Of a stretch of 64,000 nucleotides of DNA, positions 27,150 to 35,653 are shown in pieces; position 1 is the first letter of the stretch; each line of letters starts with the position of its first letter. This DNA comes from Pollutibacter soli. GTDB taxonomy: Bacteria > Bacteroidota > Bacteroidia > Chitinophagales > Chitinophagaceae. Under the pieces are notes generated by a model. The model was given only the letters and a program-made list of their open reading frames with translations. It searched no databases and was not told where the DNA came from. The position numbers were made by a program, and so were the translations under genes. Where the stretch lies: contig JARJHS010000009.1 of the NCBI GenBank assembly GCA_029269725.1, positions 184,324 through 248,323 of the forward strand, in the 5' to 3' direction.

Positions 27150-28631
27150 TCAGTCCACCCGCTTGATCTTATAAACATTCGTTCCTCTCTTCTGATCAAA
27201 GCCATCAATCTTATTATTATTGTCCTTCGTAAAACTAAAGGTCGATTCAGGTGATTCGAATAGGAAAAAATCAGTATCAGAAATAAAATACATGTTCATT
27301 TTATTATCACCCTGGAACAGCACCAGGCCATCACTTTCAGCGGTGATCAGTAAGTCGGAATTTCCTACATGGTATTTGCCTTCATAGCTTTGCAGTATTT
27401 CACGGTTAACCTTAACCGTTTTTTTTGTCTGCGGCGCATAGAATCCTTTCCAGTCGTACACCTTTGCTACACTGTTGACGATTTCATTCAGTATACCCGT
27501 ATTGTAACTATTGACCATCACCACCACGCCATTTCCGTTTTCCATACTCCCGTAGTAAACCGAAACAAATCCTTCGTCAACGCCGCCATGCTGAAAATAA
27601 CGCTGATCGCCTTTCTTTACAATGAAAACGCCAAGTGCAGCACTGCTGTCGATATAAGGAGTTAGTCGAAGTTTTGTAGTTTCTGGTGATAATACTTTCG
27701 ATGATTTTCCGGCAAGTGCGAGTTGTGTTTCTATAATGTACGCTGCAAGATCTGTCGGGTTGGTCCACAATCCTGCGGCGCCCATTTCAGGATAAATATG
27801 ATATTGCCCCTTCACCGGTTTACCATCATTGTAATAGGCTGTTGCCTTCCATTTTTCTTTGTCTGTTGATGTCGATTGCGAATATGTACTGTTGTTCATG
27901 CCCAGTGGTTTCAGAATATTATCAAACATCCACACTTCATATGCTTTCCCTGTGATATCTGCCAGCATCAACTGCGAAATCGTTGTTCCTCCACCGGAAT
28001 ACTGAAATTTCAATCCGGGCTCGAAAGCAGAGCGTACCGCTGCTGTGTTGACCTGCGGTTTCTTCCCATCGAGAATATCAGGAACAGAGGGGATTGTTGT
28101 ACCGTTTTCATATCCCGGAAATCCATGTACCGTTAATCCGGCGGTATGACTGAGCAGATTTGCCGTAGTTATTTTTTTACCCCTGGAAACGGAATCATAT
28201 GGAAATTTCCATGTCTTCAGGTAGCCGTTGATGTCAGCATAGAGATCCAGCTTTTTATCCTGCGCAAGTTTCAGTACACCTACACCATTCAATGATTTGC
28301 TGATGGATCCTGCCTGGAAAAGCGTCGCGTTTGTGACGGGAGTTTGTTTAGCACTATCGGCCCAGCCATAACCTCTTGCCCATTCGAGTTTATAATTTTT
28401 GATCACAGCAATACTAACTCCATTGATATGATAGAAAGCCATCCGGTCCTTCAATGAATTTTTATTCGTTGCCCCTTCGATCTGTACCCAGAGCCCGAGA
28501 TTGTTCTCTACTTCGTTTATCTTTTTTTCTATTTCATCGGAATATTTTTTTTCCTGGCTGCTGGCTGTGTTGACTAACTGTACAAAAAGAAATAGAAGTA
28601 CGATGTGAAGTTTTGCTATTTTCCTAAACAT
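27150..28631 (-). CDS. Secreted beta-lactamase-family serine hydrolase
   Basis: A 493-residue protein with a signal peptide (about 1-26, ending ASSQ). The penicillin-binding/class C beta-lactamase fold is marked by SISK (Ser109 nucleophile, Lys112), Tyr211-Ser-Gly213 and His348-Gly-Gly350. About 100 residues follow the catalytic domain (VNREILQSYEGKYH and on), a small beta domain often found after such hydrolases. Likely substrates are esters, amides or D-amino peptides; true antibiotic resistance should not be assumed. It is a separate, single-domain relative of the N-terminal half of the fusion at 6800. It appears monocistronic. Confidence 0.9.
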   Translation of the reverse strand: MFRKIAKLHIVLLFLFVQLVNTASSQEKKYSDEIEKKINEVENNLGLWVQIEGATNKNSLKDRMAFYHINGVSIAVIKNYKLEWARGYGWADSAKQTPVTNATLFQAGSISKSLNGVGVLKLAQDKKLDLYADINGYLKTWKFPYDSVSRGKKITTANLLSHTAGLTVHGFPGYENGTTIPSVPDILDGKKPQVNTAAVRSAFEPGLKFQYSGGGTTISQLMLADITGKAYEVWMFDNILKPLGMNNSTYSQSTSTDKEKWKATAYYNDGKPVKGQYHIYPEMGAAGLWTNPTDLAAYIIETQLALAGKSSKVLSPETTKLRLTPYIDSSAALGVFIVKKGDQRYFQHGGVDEGFVSVYYGSMENGNGVVVMVNSYNTGILNEIVNSVAKVYDWKGFYAPQTKKTVKVNREILQSYEGKYHVGNSDLLITAESDGLVLFQGDNKMNMYFISDTDFFLFESPESTFSFTKDNNNKIDGFDQKRGTNVYKIKRVD

Positions 28632-29007
28632 GACTAAATGGAGTTTACTGAGTGTAATAATCGGGACGCGTTGAATTTACTGAAGGCAGGTCAGTATTTC
28701 AAAAAAGCGATTTTAAATTCCACAGACAACCCGTAAGGCGGAAAAGCGGTAAAGTGTGGCAAAGAAAAGCGGAACTGAGAACCAATAGCTGAAAACTATT
28801 TGAAGTTTTTTTCAACGAAGATCGAAAAACGAATAAGCTACTTTCCTGTAAAAATGCAGCGAACGATGAGGGGCGAAATATCTTCCCGCAGATTTTCGCA
28901 GATTGAATACACGCAGATTCCGCGGAGGAACCTGCGTGTATCTGCACGGATGTTAGCGTGCAATATTGAGTGAGTAGTAAGGTGCTATTAATAAAAGTTA
29001 GTATCGA
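28632..29007. other. 376-nt gap with a CGCAGATT-type repeat
   Basis: It holds the element at 28881-28949. The 82-codon minus frame here is largely built on that repeat and is not accepted as a gene. No other signal is seen. Confidence 0.55.
28881..28949. repeat. CCCGCAGATTTTCGCAGATTGAATACACGCAG element with inverted tail
   Basis: The forward part (28881-28925) holds three GCAGATT/CGCAGAT words. It is followed by CCTGCGTGTATCTGCACGG (28931-28949), which is complementary to the ATACACGCAG part. Variants of the forward part occur at 48206-48250 and 48331-48388. Confidence 0.7.
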
Positions 29008-29319
29008 TCAATAGCTCCTCGATTTTTCCTGCTTTTTGTCCAGCACTGTTTTCATTTTAGCTACAGCGTCCTTCAAGGCATCAAATTGCTTATCAGCATG
29101 TGTAGTCACTGCAAGAGGGGCAACACCTTCGAGTTTTACTTCGATCATGCACCGGATATCATTGCCCCCTTGTTTGTGGCTGTTTTCATCACCCATGTGG
29201 ATCTCAATTCTCCTGACATCCTTAAAACGGTCAAGCTGTTCTTTAACATAGGCCTCCATAGGTTCGGTATGCTCACGATTTCCTGAAATAATATTGTCAG
29301 TGTTGAATTGAATAATCAT
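29008..29319 (-). CDS. hpf: Ribosome hibernation promoting factor, short type (HPF/RaiA family)
   Basis: A 103-residue protein of the length and pattern of the short HPF/YfiA family: an N-terminal beta strand (MIIQFNTDNI), a first helix (EPMEAYVKEQLDRFKD), strands IRCMIEVKLEG and APLAVTTHA, and a second helix (QFDALKDAVAKMKTVLDK) with a basic C-terminal tail. Proteins of this family bind the 30S decoding region in slow growth and keep ribosomes inactive, as dimers or as 70S monomers. There is no C-terminal dimerisation domain as in long HPF. It is the last clear gene before a 452-nt unexplained gap and is not in an operon. Confidence 0.88.
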   Translation of the reverse strand: MIIQFNTDNIISGNREHTEPMEAYVKEQLDRFKDVRRIEIHMGDENSHKQGGNDIRCMIEVKLEGVAPLAVTTHADKQFDALKDAVAKMKTVLDKKQEKSRSY

Positions 29320-29771
29320 TACAAATTGATTTGTTGTTCAGAAGTAGTATAAAAACTCGTGCCAAAAGAGAAACAGAATACAGGAACAGAATACAGGGTT
29401 TAGGATAAAAGAGGAAGGGTTAAATTTCGATTAGAGAATTTAGTTGTATTTAGGAATGTTGAAAGCCTTGCGTTTTTGATAACTGATCAATTTTTGGGAT
29501 GCGAATATCTGTGATTTATCTGTCTCCCGCTGTTGGCTGACCGCTGTTTGTTTCCACATGTTTATTTCATCTGCTTTTTAGATAGCTAAAAATTACGGTG
29601 CGCAGTGAATGATGAACATTCCGGAATGTGTCTGCTGCTTTGTAACTGGCTTTTACCGGGAAGTCGCCAGCGCTCAAGGTTGCTCAAGGCCTGCTTCGGG
29701 CTGCCTTACTTTCTTTAAACCTTAGAGGCTATTGGCAGGATGATCTATGTTATTTTTTTTAGAAGGCTCTT
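29320..29771. other. 452-nt gap, nothing recognised
   Basis: No gene, hairpin with T-run or repeat family member could be identified. The sequence just upstream of the HPF gene is A/T-rich, as expected for a promoter. Confidence 0.5.
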
Positions 29772-30032
29772 CTAAAGATATTCATGTTCCTTTGCCTTGA
29801 AAATCCTCTCCGTATTAAACTGAGCTTTGTCCTGGTCTTTCCTGCGTGGAAGAGACTTAGCGGGAAATGGTTTGATCTTTTCATCATTACCGGCATCTTC
29901 CAGAGGAATCACTGAAAGGGGAGCCCGGTTGATGATGGCCGCCTTTGGATGGTCTGTTAGTAGAGGCATAGGAAAGAGGTTTAAAACCCATGATGCCCAG
30001 TTATACTGTAGCATCATGGAATGCTCATTCAT
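29772..30032 (-). CDS. Small hypothetical protein
   Basis: An 86-codon frame from ATG at 30032; a later ATG could equally be used. The C-terminal half is charged (KIKPFPAKSLPRRKDQDKAQ, then NTERIFKAKEHEYL) and has no signal peptide or membrane helix. Codon pattern and composition are compatible with a real gene, but no family is recognised and an opposing frame overlaps its start. Treat as tentative. Confidence 0.35.
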   Translation of the reverse strand: MNEHSMMLQYNWASWVLNLFPMPLLTDHPKAAIINRAPLSVIPLEDAGNDEKIKPFPAKSLPRRKDQDKAQFNTERIFKAKEHEYL

Positions 30033-30058
30033 CGGTAAGACTCATTCGTCTGATGCTG

Positions 30059-30292
30059 ATGAACAACAAAAGTAGCAATCAACTGAGGCGGATTTTATTG
30101 ACGATTGTCAATAGGAGAGATGAATTATATCAGGTATGGCAACAATCCGAAAGTCAAAACACAAAGAAATGGCTGCGTATTCACAGAGAAACAGCCGGAG
30201 AAAAGGCCGAAGTCAGCATTGTGAAGGCCGAATACAAAGACTGTAAATTTTGTGTGATAATAGAACCCGCAAGAGATGAAGTTACGACGTAA
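30059..30292 (+). CDS. Small hypothetical protein overlapping a repeat element
   Basis: A 77-codon frame from ATG at 30059 (MNNKSSNQLRRILLTIVNRRDELYQ). The N-terminal half looks like a helical small protein. From about residue 35 the coding sequence runs through the left arm of the inverted-pair repeat (30152 onward), so the C-terminal half may be an accident of the repeat. No family recognised. Confidence 0.25.
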   Translation: MNNKSSNQLRRILLTIVNRRDELYQVWQQSESQNTKKWLRIHRETAGEKAEVSIVKAEYKDCKFCVIIEPARDEVTT

Positions 30293-30364
30293 CTACCCCA
30301 AAAAACTACAACTTTCTGTATTCCCTCTGCGGGCTGTTCCTCGGTTTTCCTTTGTGTTTTGACT
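30152..30364. repeat. Inverted-pair element with perfect 15-bp arms
   Basis: AGTCAAAACACAAAG (30152-30166) and CTTTGTGTTTTGACT (30350-30364) are perfectly complementary. Inside the arms are CACAGAGAAACAGCC on the left and CTGTATTCCCTCTGCGGGCTGTTCC on the right. The same word order occurs at 46124-46285 and, less exactly, at 18117-18210. Confidence 0.75.
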
Positions 30365-30449
30365 GTAATTGATAGCAACAGGAAAGCTATACGGAAAAAA
30401 TAGCGAAGGCTCAGACCTAAAAGAGCTAACTTAAAACCGACAACCTAAA

Positions 30450-30492
30450 GCCTGCCTGCCGCCCGCCTGTCCGGTCGGCAGGGCAGGCAGGC
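30450..30492. repeat. GCCTGCCTGCC / GGCAGGCAGGC hairpin
   Basis: The outer 11-nt arms are perfectly complementary, with a further inner dyad around GTCCGGTC. It lies 8 nt beyond the stop of the membrane protein at 30500, on its 3' side, so it may serve as a transcription end or mRNA stabiliser. Related G/C-rich elements are at 12849-12870, 46801-46843 and 63890-63906. Confidence 0.7.
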
Positions 30493-30499
30493 ATATGAC

Positions 30500-30964
30500 C
30501 TACCTGAACACAATGCCCGCAACCAGCGCAATAAACCCAATAATATTTACCACCTGCCTTTGCTGGTAAATATTCAGCCATTTCAATCTTACATCTTTCC
30601 AGTTGCCGGGAATTTTTTCGGATGTCCATTCGTTAATGACTGCATTTAATGGCATGTTTCCTTTAACCATCAGTAAGGTATCAATCAACAATGCTGTCAT
30701 CGAAATTGTGCTTGCAATAAAAAGGGTTCCCGAATGTCTGCCGAGTAATAAAACAACCAGCAGCAGATTTAATATCAGTGAGCCATACACCACAATTGAA
30801 TATTTACTTCTCATATTCGCGTCGATAATTTTTCTCATCTGTGTGTATGCAGCCACATCGAGATCCAGTGATAGATTTCTCAGGGCGAGTATATACATAA
30901 ATGACTGACTTACGATCATACTATAAAAGATGACAGTAAGAAGGAGTATAATGTTGATAAACAT
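30500..30964 (-). CDS. DUF1772-like small membrane protein
   Basis: A 154-residue protein with about four hydrophobic helices (2-22, 60-78, 80-98, 138-153). The segment GNMPLNAVINEW followed by WKDVRLKWLNIYQQRQVVN before the last helix resembles the conserved region of DUF1772 (anthrone-oxygenase-like) proteins. Family assignment is from motif memory only. It is the last gene of a minus-strand run with the genes at 30974 and 31687 (9-nt and 11-nt gaps), hence an operon. Biochemical role unknown. Confidence 0.65.
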   Translation of the reverse strand: MFINIILLLTVIFYSMIVSQSFMYILALRNLSLDLDVAAYTQMRKIIDANMRSKYSIVVYGSLILNLLLVVLLLGRHSGTLFIASTISMTALLIDTLLMVKGNMPLNAVINEWTSEKIPGNWKDVRLKWLNIYQQRQVVNIIGFIALVAGIVFR

Positions 30965-30973
30965 ATGTTGCTG

Positions 30974-31675
30974 TTAAGGGTTAATATTTTTTGTTCTGAT
31001 TATGCTTACGCCAATGAAAGTCATCCAGATCAGCCAGAGTGTACTCCCGATAAAACCAGCTGGTTCCCACACAGGCATATTCCTGACAACAGTCGCCAGT
31101 AGTTCGGCCTGGGCGAGAAAATAAATGACAGCACTCACAACACCAAATATCCCGATCCATTGGGGAAATATCTTCCATTTTATAAAATTGATCGACATGA
31201 TCAGCGTCCAGATAACGGTAAAGAGCTGACCCAGATGTTCACCCAATAATACACCGCCAAACTGGTGGATGGTGTTGAAAGACATGATAGCCGCAGTTTT
31301 CAACGATGGATCCGATGTTGCTACAAAACTGTCGGACAGTACAGGTACCACAAACACCCATCGGAGTAATCCGATCATTTGTACGATCAGGCCGGTAGTT
31401 CCCATTTTGGTGGCTACCCGAGCAAAGCCGGACTGGTTTTCAAGACTTTTTCCGAGAAGAATATATGCCGGCAGCAGCGGAAGACCAGCTAAGGCAAAGG
31501 CAAGCCATGTAAAGATCAGCCTGTTTCCACCTTCATGAAATTTAGTAAGAATGATCCCGGTTTCCCAGCGAAGAATTCCCGGATATTCAAAAATCGCAGT
31601 AAGTATAGTATAGGGAATCAATACGCCAACAGCGCCAATGATCATCAGCCATCCGATTGTTTTGGAAGATTGCAT
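30974..31675 (-). CDS. DUF4386-like multi-pass membrane protein
   Basis: A GTG at 31684 is possible, but the ATG at 31675 (MQSSKTIGWLMIIGAVGVL) fits better, giving 233 residues. About six membrane helices are visible (for example 9-30, 56-78, 90-112, 143-165, 172-194, 203-225). Order and spacing, including FNTIHQFGGVLLGEHLGQ before helix 4, resemble DUF4386 proteins; the assignment is tentative. It is the middle gene of the three-gene operon 31687-30974-30500, which follows the Crp-type regulator at 32227. Confidence 0.6.
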   Translation of the reverse strand: MQSSKTIGWLMIIGAVGVLIPYTILTAIFEYPGILRWETGIILTKFHEGGNRLIFTWLAFALAGLPLLPAYILLGKSLENQSGFARVATKMGTTGLIVQMIGLLRWVFVVPVLSDSFVATSDPSLKTAAIMSFNTIHQFGGVLLGEHLGQLFTVIWTLIMSINFIKWKIFPQWIGIFGVVSAVIYFLAQAELLATVVRNMPVWEPAGFIGSTLWLIWMTFIGVSIIRTKNINP

Positions 31676-31686
31676 GAATATCACAA

Positions 31687-32142
31687 TTAAAGGATGATTG
31701 AATAGCTGACGCCGGGAGCAGGATTAACCTTGAGTGAATGATCTTTTGCACCAACTGCAATTGCGCCGAACCTGAAATTGATGCCTTTCCATATCATCCA
31801 TCGGAAACCTGCTTCAAAGGAAAATGCATTTGTTTCATCATACTCACGATTGATTCCACGGAGGTAAGAAGCGCCGGCAAAAAAGGATGAGGGTATTGGT
31901 TTTTTGTCCACGGGAAGAAACCAGGCCGTTATTCCGACTTTAATAAATTTAGTGGTTTCTTCAGCCTTAAACGCTGTCATATAGTAGCCGGTATGTACTG
32001 ATACAAACTTGTGGCGGAATTCCAGGCCTATCGATGGGTTGCGGAATCCGTTGATACTGAATTCGTTTTTAGGGAATCGGCTTTGAGAGAAACAGAGAAC
32101 AGTTGCAAGGATGAAGATAGATGTCAGCGTTACATTTTTCAT
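31687..32142 (-). CDS. Exported small protein, probably outer membrane beta-barrel type
   Basis: The frame opens at 32181, but ATG at 32142 begins a signal peptide (MKNVTLTSIFILATVLCFSQ) and is preferred, giving 151 residues. The mature part has short amphipathic strands (IGLEFRHKFVSVHTGYY, TKFIKVGITAWFL, FSFEAGFRWMIW, INFRFGAIAVG) and ends VSYSIIL. No catalytic motif is seen. It is the first gene of the operon with the two membrane proteins downstream and begins 85 nt from the end of the Crp-family regulator gene, which may control it. Confidence 0.65.
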   Translation of the reverse strand: MKNVTLTSIFILATVLCFSQSRFPKNEFSINGFRNPSIGLEFRHKFVSVHTGYYMTAFKAEETTKFIKVGITAWFLPVDKKPIPSSFFAGASYLRGINREYDETNAFSFEAGFRWMIWKGINFRFGAIAVGAKDHSLKVNPAPGVSYSIIL

Positions 32143-32226
32143 GTCGTCTAGTTTTGATTTTTTAACGACACAAAATTGCAAAGCAGCAAAACCGCCGCAC
32201 CGGACAAATGTCCATAAATGACATCC

Positions 32227-32787
32227 TCAGATATTATTCCGGATCCTGCTCAGGTGACGTGGCGTAACGCCCAGAATGGAAGCCAGGTATTGCAAAGGAA
32301 TCTGTTGCAACAGCCCCGGCTCTTCTTTAAGCAGTCGCTCATATCTTTCCTCTGCAGTCATGATGAGCAGGTTGCTTCTGCTTTCATCGATCCCCACCAT
32401 CACCTGTTCGACGGCATTGATATAAAATGATTTGAACGCTTCATTTTCAACTTTCAGTTTCGCGAGATCTGTATAATGGATCTGCCATAATTCGGAATCG
32501 ATCAGAGCCCTTACATATTCTTTACAGGGCTGCTGTCGGTAAAAACTTGCCACTGAAGCAAGAAAAGTATTTTCGCCGGTAACATACGTAGTCAGTTCCT
32601 TTCCATCTTTGAGGTAATAGTATTGAAAAAATCCCTTCGTGATAAATGCCAGGTATTTACTTGTTTTTCCTTCTTCAGCAAAGAAATTCCCCTTCGTGAT
32701 TTTTGTAAATGAAAATGCATTGGTGATCGTTTCAATATCACTTGCAGGAACACCGCTGGCGAGGAAATAGGAAAAGAGGGGATTCAG
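32227..32787 (-). CDS. Crp/Fnr-family transcriptional regulator, start codon uncertain (CTG proposed)
   Basis: A cyclic-nucleotide-binding-like beta-roll (about 20-110: KGNFFAEEGKTSKYLAFI, then FFQYYYLKDGKE) is followed by a C-terminal helix-turn-helix (QIPLQYLASILGVTPRHLSR). The cAMP-contacting Arg-Ser motif of true CRP is absent, as usual in Bacteroidota relatives. No ATG exists in frame upstream of the domain. The frame can open at TTG 32835 or GTG 32823, but family members usually start M-N-P-L, and here the matching position is CTG at 32787 (LNPLF). I therefore propose CTG, or a mutated start. It sits between a TonB-dependent receptor upstream and an exported-protein operon downstream, both on the same strand. 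Confidence 0.8.
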   Translation of the reverse strand: MNPLFSYFLASGVPASDIETITNAFSFTKITKGNFFAEEGKTSKYLAFITKGFFQYYYLKDGKELTTYVTGENTFLASVASFYRQQPCKEYVRALIDSELWQIHYTDLAKLKVENEAFKSFYINAVEQVMVGIDESRSNLLIMTAEERYERLLKEEPGLLQQIPLQYLASILGVTPRHLSRIRNNI

Positions 32788-32987
32788 GAAAATTGTGTTT
32801 AGATTGAGAAATTGAACCGTCACTAAATATACCAAAGAGTTTGTTTGTTATATAAAACAATCAAGAGGTGAATCTCTCTGCGTGTCTAATAAAATCGAAC
32901 TTATCACAGATGCTGTGTCTGATTTTATTTCTGGTGACTATGCTCTGCTCCAGGTAAGGTTTGAATGGAGCCATAAACCGACGACTA

Positions 32988-35447
32988 TCAAAACTCTATA
33001 ATAAATCCAAGCGTTGGCAAAACACTGGCTTCATCGTTGGGTAAAATCAATGGGATGGCATTGCTTCCGTTTTGCTGGACAGGCAAACCATCTGTGGTTA
33101 AAAAATCGGTATTATCAGCATTTCGTTTGAACGTATAGTTAGGTAAGCCTGGGTTTTTTGACACATACCAATTCGTTACGTCGAGAAATATATCAAGTGT
33201 GAAATTTCTGAAATTCCATTTCTTATCTATCCTTACATCACTTGCATGAAACGCCCTGAGACTATTGGTATTCGCTCTTCCAAAATCATATACACCCGTC
33301 CCAAGCGTAAGGTAATTCTGCCGGCTCAGAACCTCGTCAAACGGTGTATAGGGTGCTGAACCCTGGTACCGGAATTTAAGACCCAGTTCCCAGTTGCGTT
33401 TGAATTTATAGCCCCAGGTAAAACTCAGCAAATGACGATTGTCCCAATTCGCCCGGGTGTAGCGGTTATCAATACCCGTAAATTCGGATCTGTAAAAAGT
33501 ATAGCTCAGTATTCCGAAAAACCTTTTGGTTAGTTTTTGCTGCGCGAAAAATTCAAATCCGTATGCCCGTCCCTTGCCATTCTGAATTATTGGTTCATTG
33601 CCTACCGCTCCGAAGTCGGTCCCTTTGTTGGCAAGACTGATTTCATCATAAATACTTACCGGATAGTTACCGTATTTCTTGTAAAATCCTTCGAGCGTAA
33701 AACGCGTGGTTGTTGAAGGCAGAAATTCTACCCCGGCTACATAATGCGTGCTGCGGATATATTCGCCGGGATTTTGAAAGATTGTCCCGCCCTGTGTTTC
33801 CCTGAAGGCCAGCTGCGGATAACCGGGAAGCCTGTAATAGATGCCGACGCTGGCGCTGATATTCCATTGATCAGTTAAGGAATAGCTTGCACTTACCCGC
33901 GGACTGAACTGCTTCAGAGGGTTGCTTTCGCTATTGGATAATCCGTTTCCATCTATCCGGATACCTGCGCTGAGCGACAGCCTGTTTTTTAAAACCCTTT
34001 TTCCTGCCTGTACAAATGCGCCGTAACGGAGAAAATCTGCACCGGCAACACTTGCGAATGTTTCAGCCTCCTGAATGATATTTCCCTGATCATCGGTTAA
34101 CTCAGGCCTGTACACCTGGTAAAATTGATTATCGAACTGCACATACTGAAGACTTCCGCCCCAGGTGATTTTCAGATCATCAAAATTCACGGTCTGATCA
34201 AAACGCAGTTTGTTTTCTGTCTCTTTACTGTTGATGTTTAAAGTCTGTTCATCCTCTACTGGGTTTTCGTTGTCTTGATATTTTTCTGCCTGGTTATTTA
34301 AAGTGTTTCGGCTGAGTGATAAATTCCAATACCCTTTTTCTGTCAGGCGACGCAGCGTAGCTCCGACAGTGTAGCTCCATTGGTTAATAATCGGATTACT
34401 GTTGATGGCGTACAGTTTTTCCGGTGTGGCATCTTTTGGTGCAGTAAAACGGAATTCATCAATAGCGCCGATTCCAAGTATACTGAGTGTGGTCTTATCA
34501 TTTATTTTAGTGGTGGTCTTGAACTGAAAATCCCAGTAATTTGGTCTGATCGGAAGATCCAGTACCTGAAAAAGGAGTTGGAGATAGCTACGTCTGGCAC
34601 TGGCGATAAAAGTAGTGTTTTTTGAAAGAGGGCCATCGAAAGTGGCAGCCAGTTCAGTAGCAGACAGACGCAGATTACCCTGCAACCGGTTGGGATTGCC
34701 ATTTTTCTGCCGGAACTGAAATACGCTGCTCAGTGTATTGTCGTATCGCGCATCGAAGGCAGAAGTACTCAGCCTGACATCTTCAATAAAGCTCACATTT
34801 AAAATACCCTGCGGACCACCGCCCGAACCCTGGGTGCTGAAATGATTGATGATCGGGACCTCAATTCCATCCAGGTAAAACACATTCTCAGAAGGTGCAC
34901 CTCCCCGGATGATAATATCGTTCCTGAAACCGCCACCGCCAACGCCGCCTCCGACCCCCGGAAGCGATTGTATTACTTTGCTGATGTCAAAATTTCCTCC
35001 GGGGTTGGCCTTAATGTCTTCGGTAGTCAGTCGCTGCACACTTAACGGACTTTCGATGCTGGCTGCCCTGGCCGAATTCCTGCGACCGGTAATGGTGATA
35101 TTTCCGAGCTCGCTGACCGCTCTTTCCATTTCAATAGAAAGGTTGTTTTCATTTCCGCTGGTGATGACCAGATTGGTAAGCGTCCTTGTTACAAATCCCA
35201 GCCCGGAAACGGTAAGATTGTAGGTGCCGGGAATTATTTCCTGCAACCTGAACCGACCCAGCGAGTCGCTGATGACGGTTTTTGATCCTGGGCTCAATTC
35301 AATGGTTAATCCAGGTGCAGGCAGAAGAAATTTTTTATCCGTAATCGTACCACTCAGGCTTCCTGAAGCCTGTGCATGAAGACCTGAATCCAGACACAAG
35401 GCTAGGAGAAAAGTGAACAGGAAGGAAAATACACCGATTAACTTCAT
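32988..35447 (-). CDS. TonB-dependent outer membrane receptor with carboxypeptidase-regulatory-like domain
   Basis: An 819-residue protein with a signal peptide (1-26, ending GLHAQ). A carboxypeptidase-regulatory-like beta domain spans about 30-115 (GSLSGTITDKK, LGRFRLQEIIPGTYNLTVSG). The plug domain, about 130-245, contains IIIRGGAPSENVFYLDGIEV and a Gly-rich loop, followed by a beta-barrel ending in a terminal Phe (GFIIEF). Such receptors take up large substrates across the outer membrane with TonB energy. There is no SusD partner, so it is not a typical glycan-utilisation locus; the substrate is unknown. The neighbour downstream is a Crp-family regulator 152 nt away. A divergent nucleosidase starts 206 nt upstream, with a 16-bp palindrome between. 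Confidence 0.92.
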   Translation of the reverse strand: MKLIGVFSFLFTFLLALCLDSGLHAQASGSLSGTITDKKFLLPAPGLTIELSPGSKTVISDSLGRFRLQEIIPGTYNLTVSGLGFVTRTLTNLVITSGNENNLSIEMERAVSELGNITITGRRNSARAASIESPLSVQRLTTEDIKANPGGNFDISKVIQSLPGVGGGVGGGGFRNDIIIRGGAPSENVFYLDGIEVPIINHFSTQGSGGGPQGILNVSFIEDVRLSTSAFDARYDNTLSSVFQFRQKNGNPNRLQGNLRLSATELAATFDGPLSKNTTFIASARRSYLQLLFQVLDLPIRPNYWDFQFKTTTKINDKTTLSILGIGAIDEFRFTAPKDATPEKLYAINSNPIINQWSYTVGATLRRLTEKGYWNLSLSRNTLNNQAEKYQDNENPVEDEQTLNINSKETENKLRFDQTVNFDDLKITWGGSLQYVQFDNQFYQVYRPELTDDQGNIIQEAETFASVAGADFLRYGAFVQAGKRVLKNRLSLSAGIRIDGNGLSNSESNPLKQFSPRVSASYSLTDQWNISASVGIYYRLPGYPQLAFRETQGGTIFQNPGEYIRSTHYVAGVEFLPSTTTRFTLEGFYKKYGNYPVSIYDEISLANKGTDFGAVGNEPIIQNGKGRAYGFEFFAQQKLTKRFFGILSYTFYRSEFTGIDNRYTRANWDNRHLLSFTWGYKFKRNWELGLKFRYQGSAPYTPFDEVLSRQNYLTLGTGVYDFGRANTNSLRAFHASDVRIDKKWNFRNFTLDIFLDVTNWYVSKNPGLPNYTFKRNADNTDFLTTDGLPVQQNGSNAIPLILPNDEASVLPTLGFIIEF

Positions 35448-35566
35448 GATTTATTTTTCTGGCTTTTCGAAAATTCCTTCGATAAAACCATTTAAAATCA
35501 GAATAGTTCATCTTCATGCAAAAAAGTACCGGTGAATGTTTATTCTCCACCCCCTGTTGATAACAC

Positions 35567-35588
35567 CTTCGTTTAAACGAAGTTTTTT
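35567..35588. promoter_or_regulatory. 16-bp perfect palindrome with T-run in divergent intergenic region
   Basis: CTTCGTTTAAACGAAG (35567-35582) is a perfect palindrome followed by six T. It lies between the divergent starts of the TonB-dependent receptor (35447) and the nucleosidase (35654). The position suits an operator. A short terminator-like hairpin is the alternative, but no gene reads into it on the plus strand. Confidence 0.4.
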
Positions 35589-35653
35589 CAGTTATTGATC
35601 AGTGCATGTAAAGAACATGACGACAGAAAGGACAGCAAATTGTAAGTTCGTGT

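Noticed and set aside
28699..28947. 82-codon minus-strand frame
   Set aside because: Most of it is built on the CGCAGATT repeat element; no start context or protein-like pattern.
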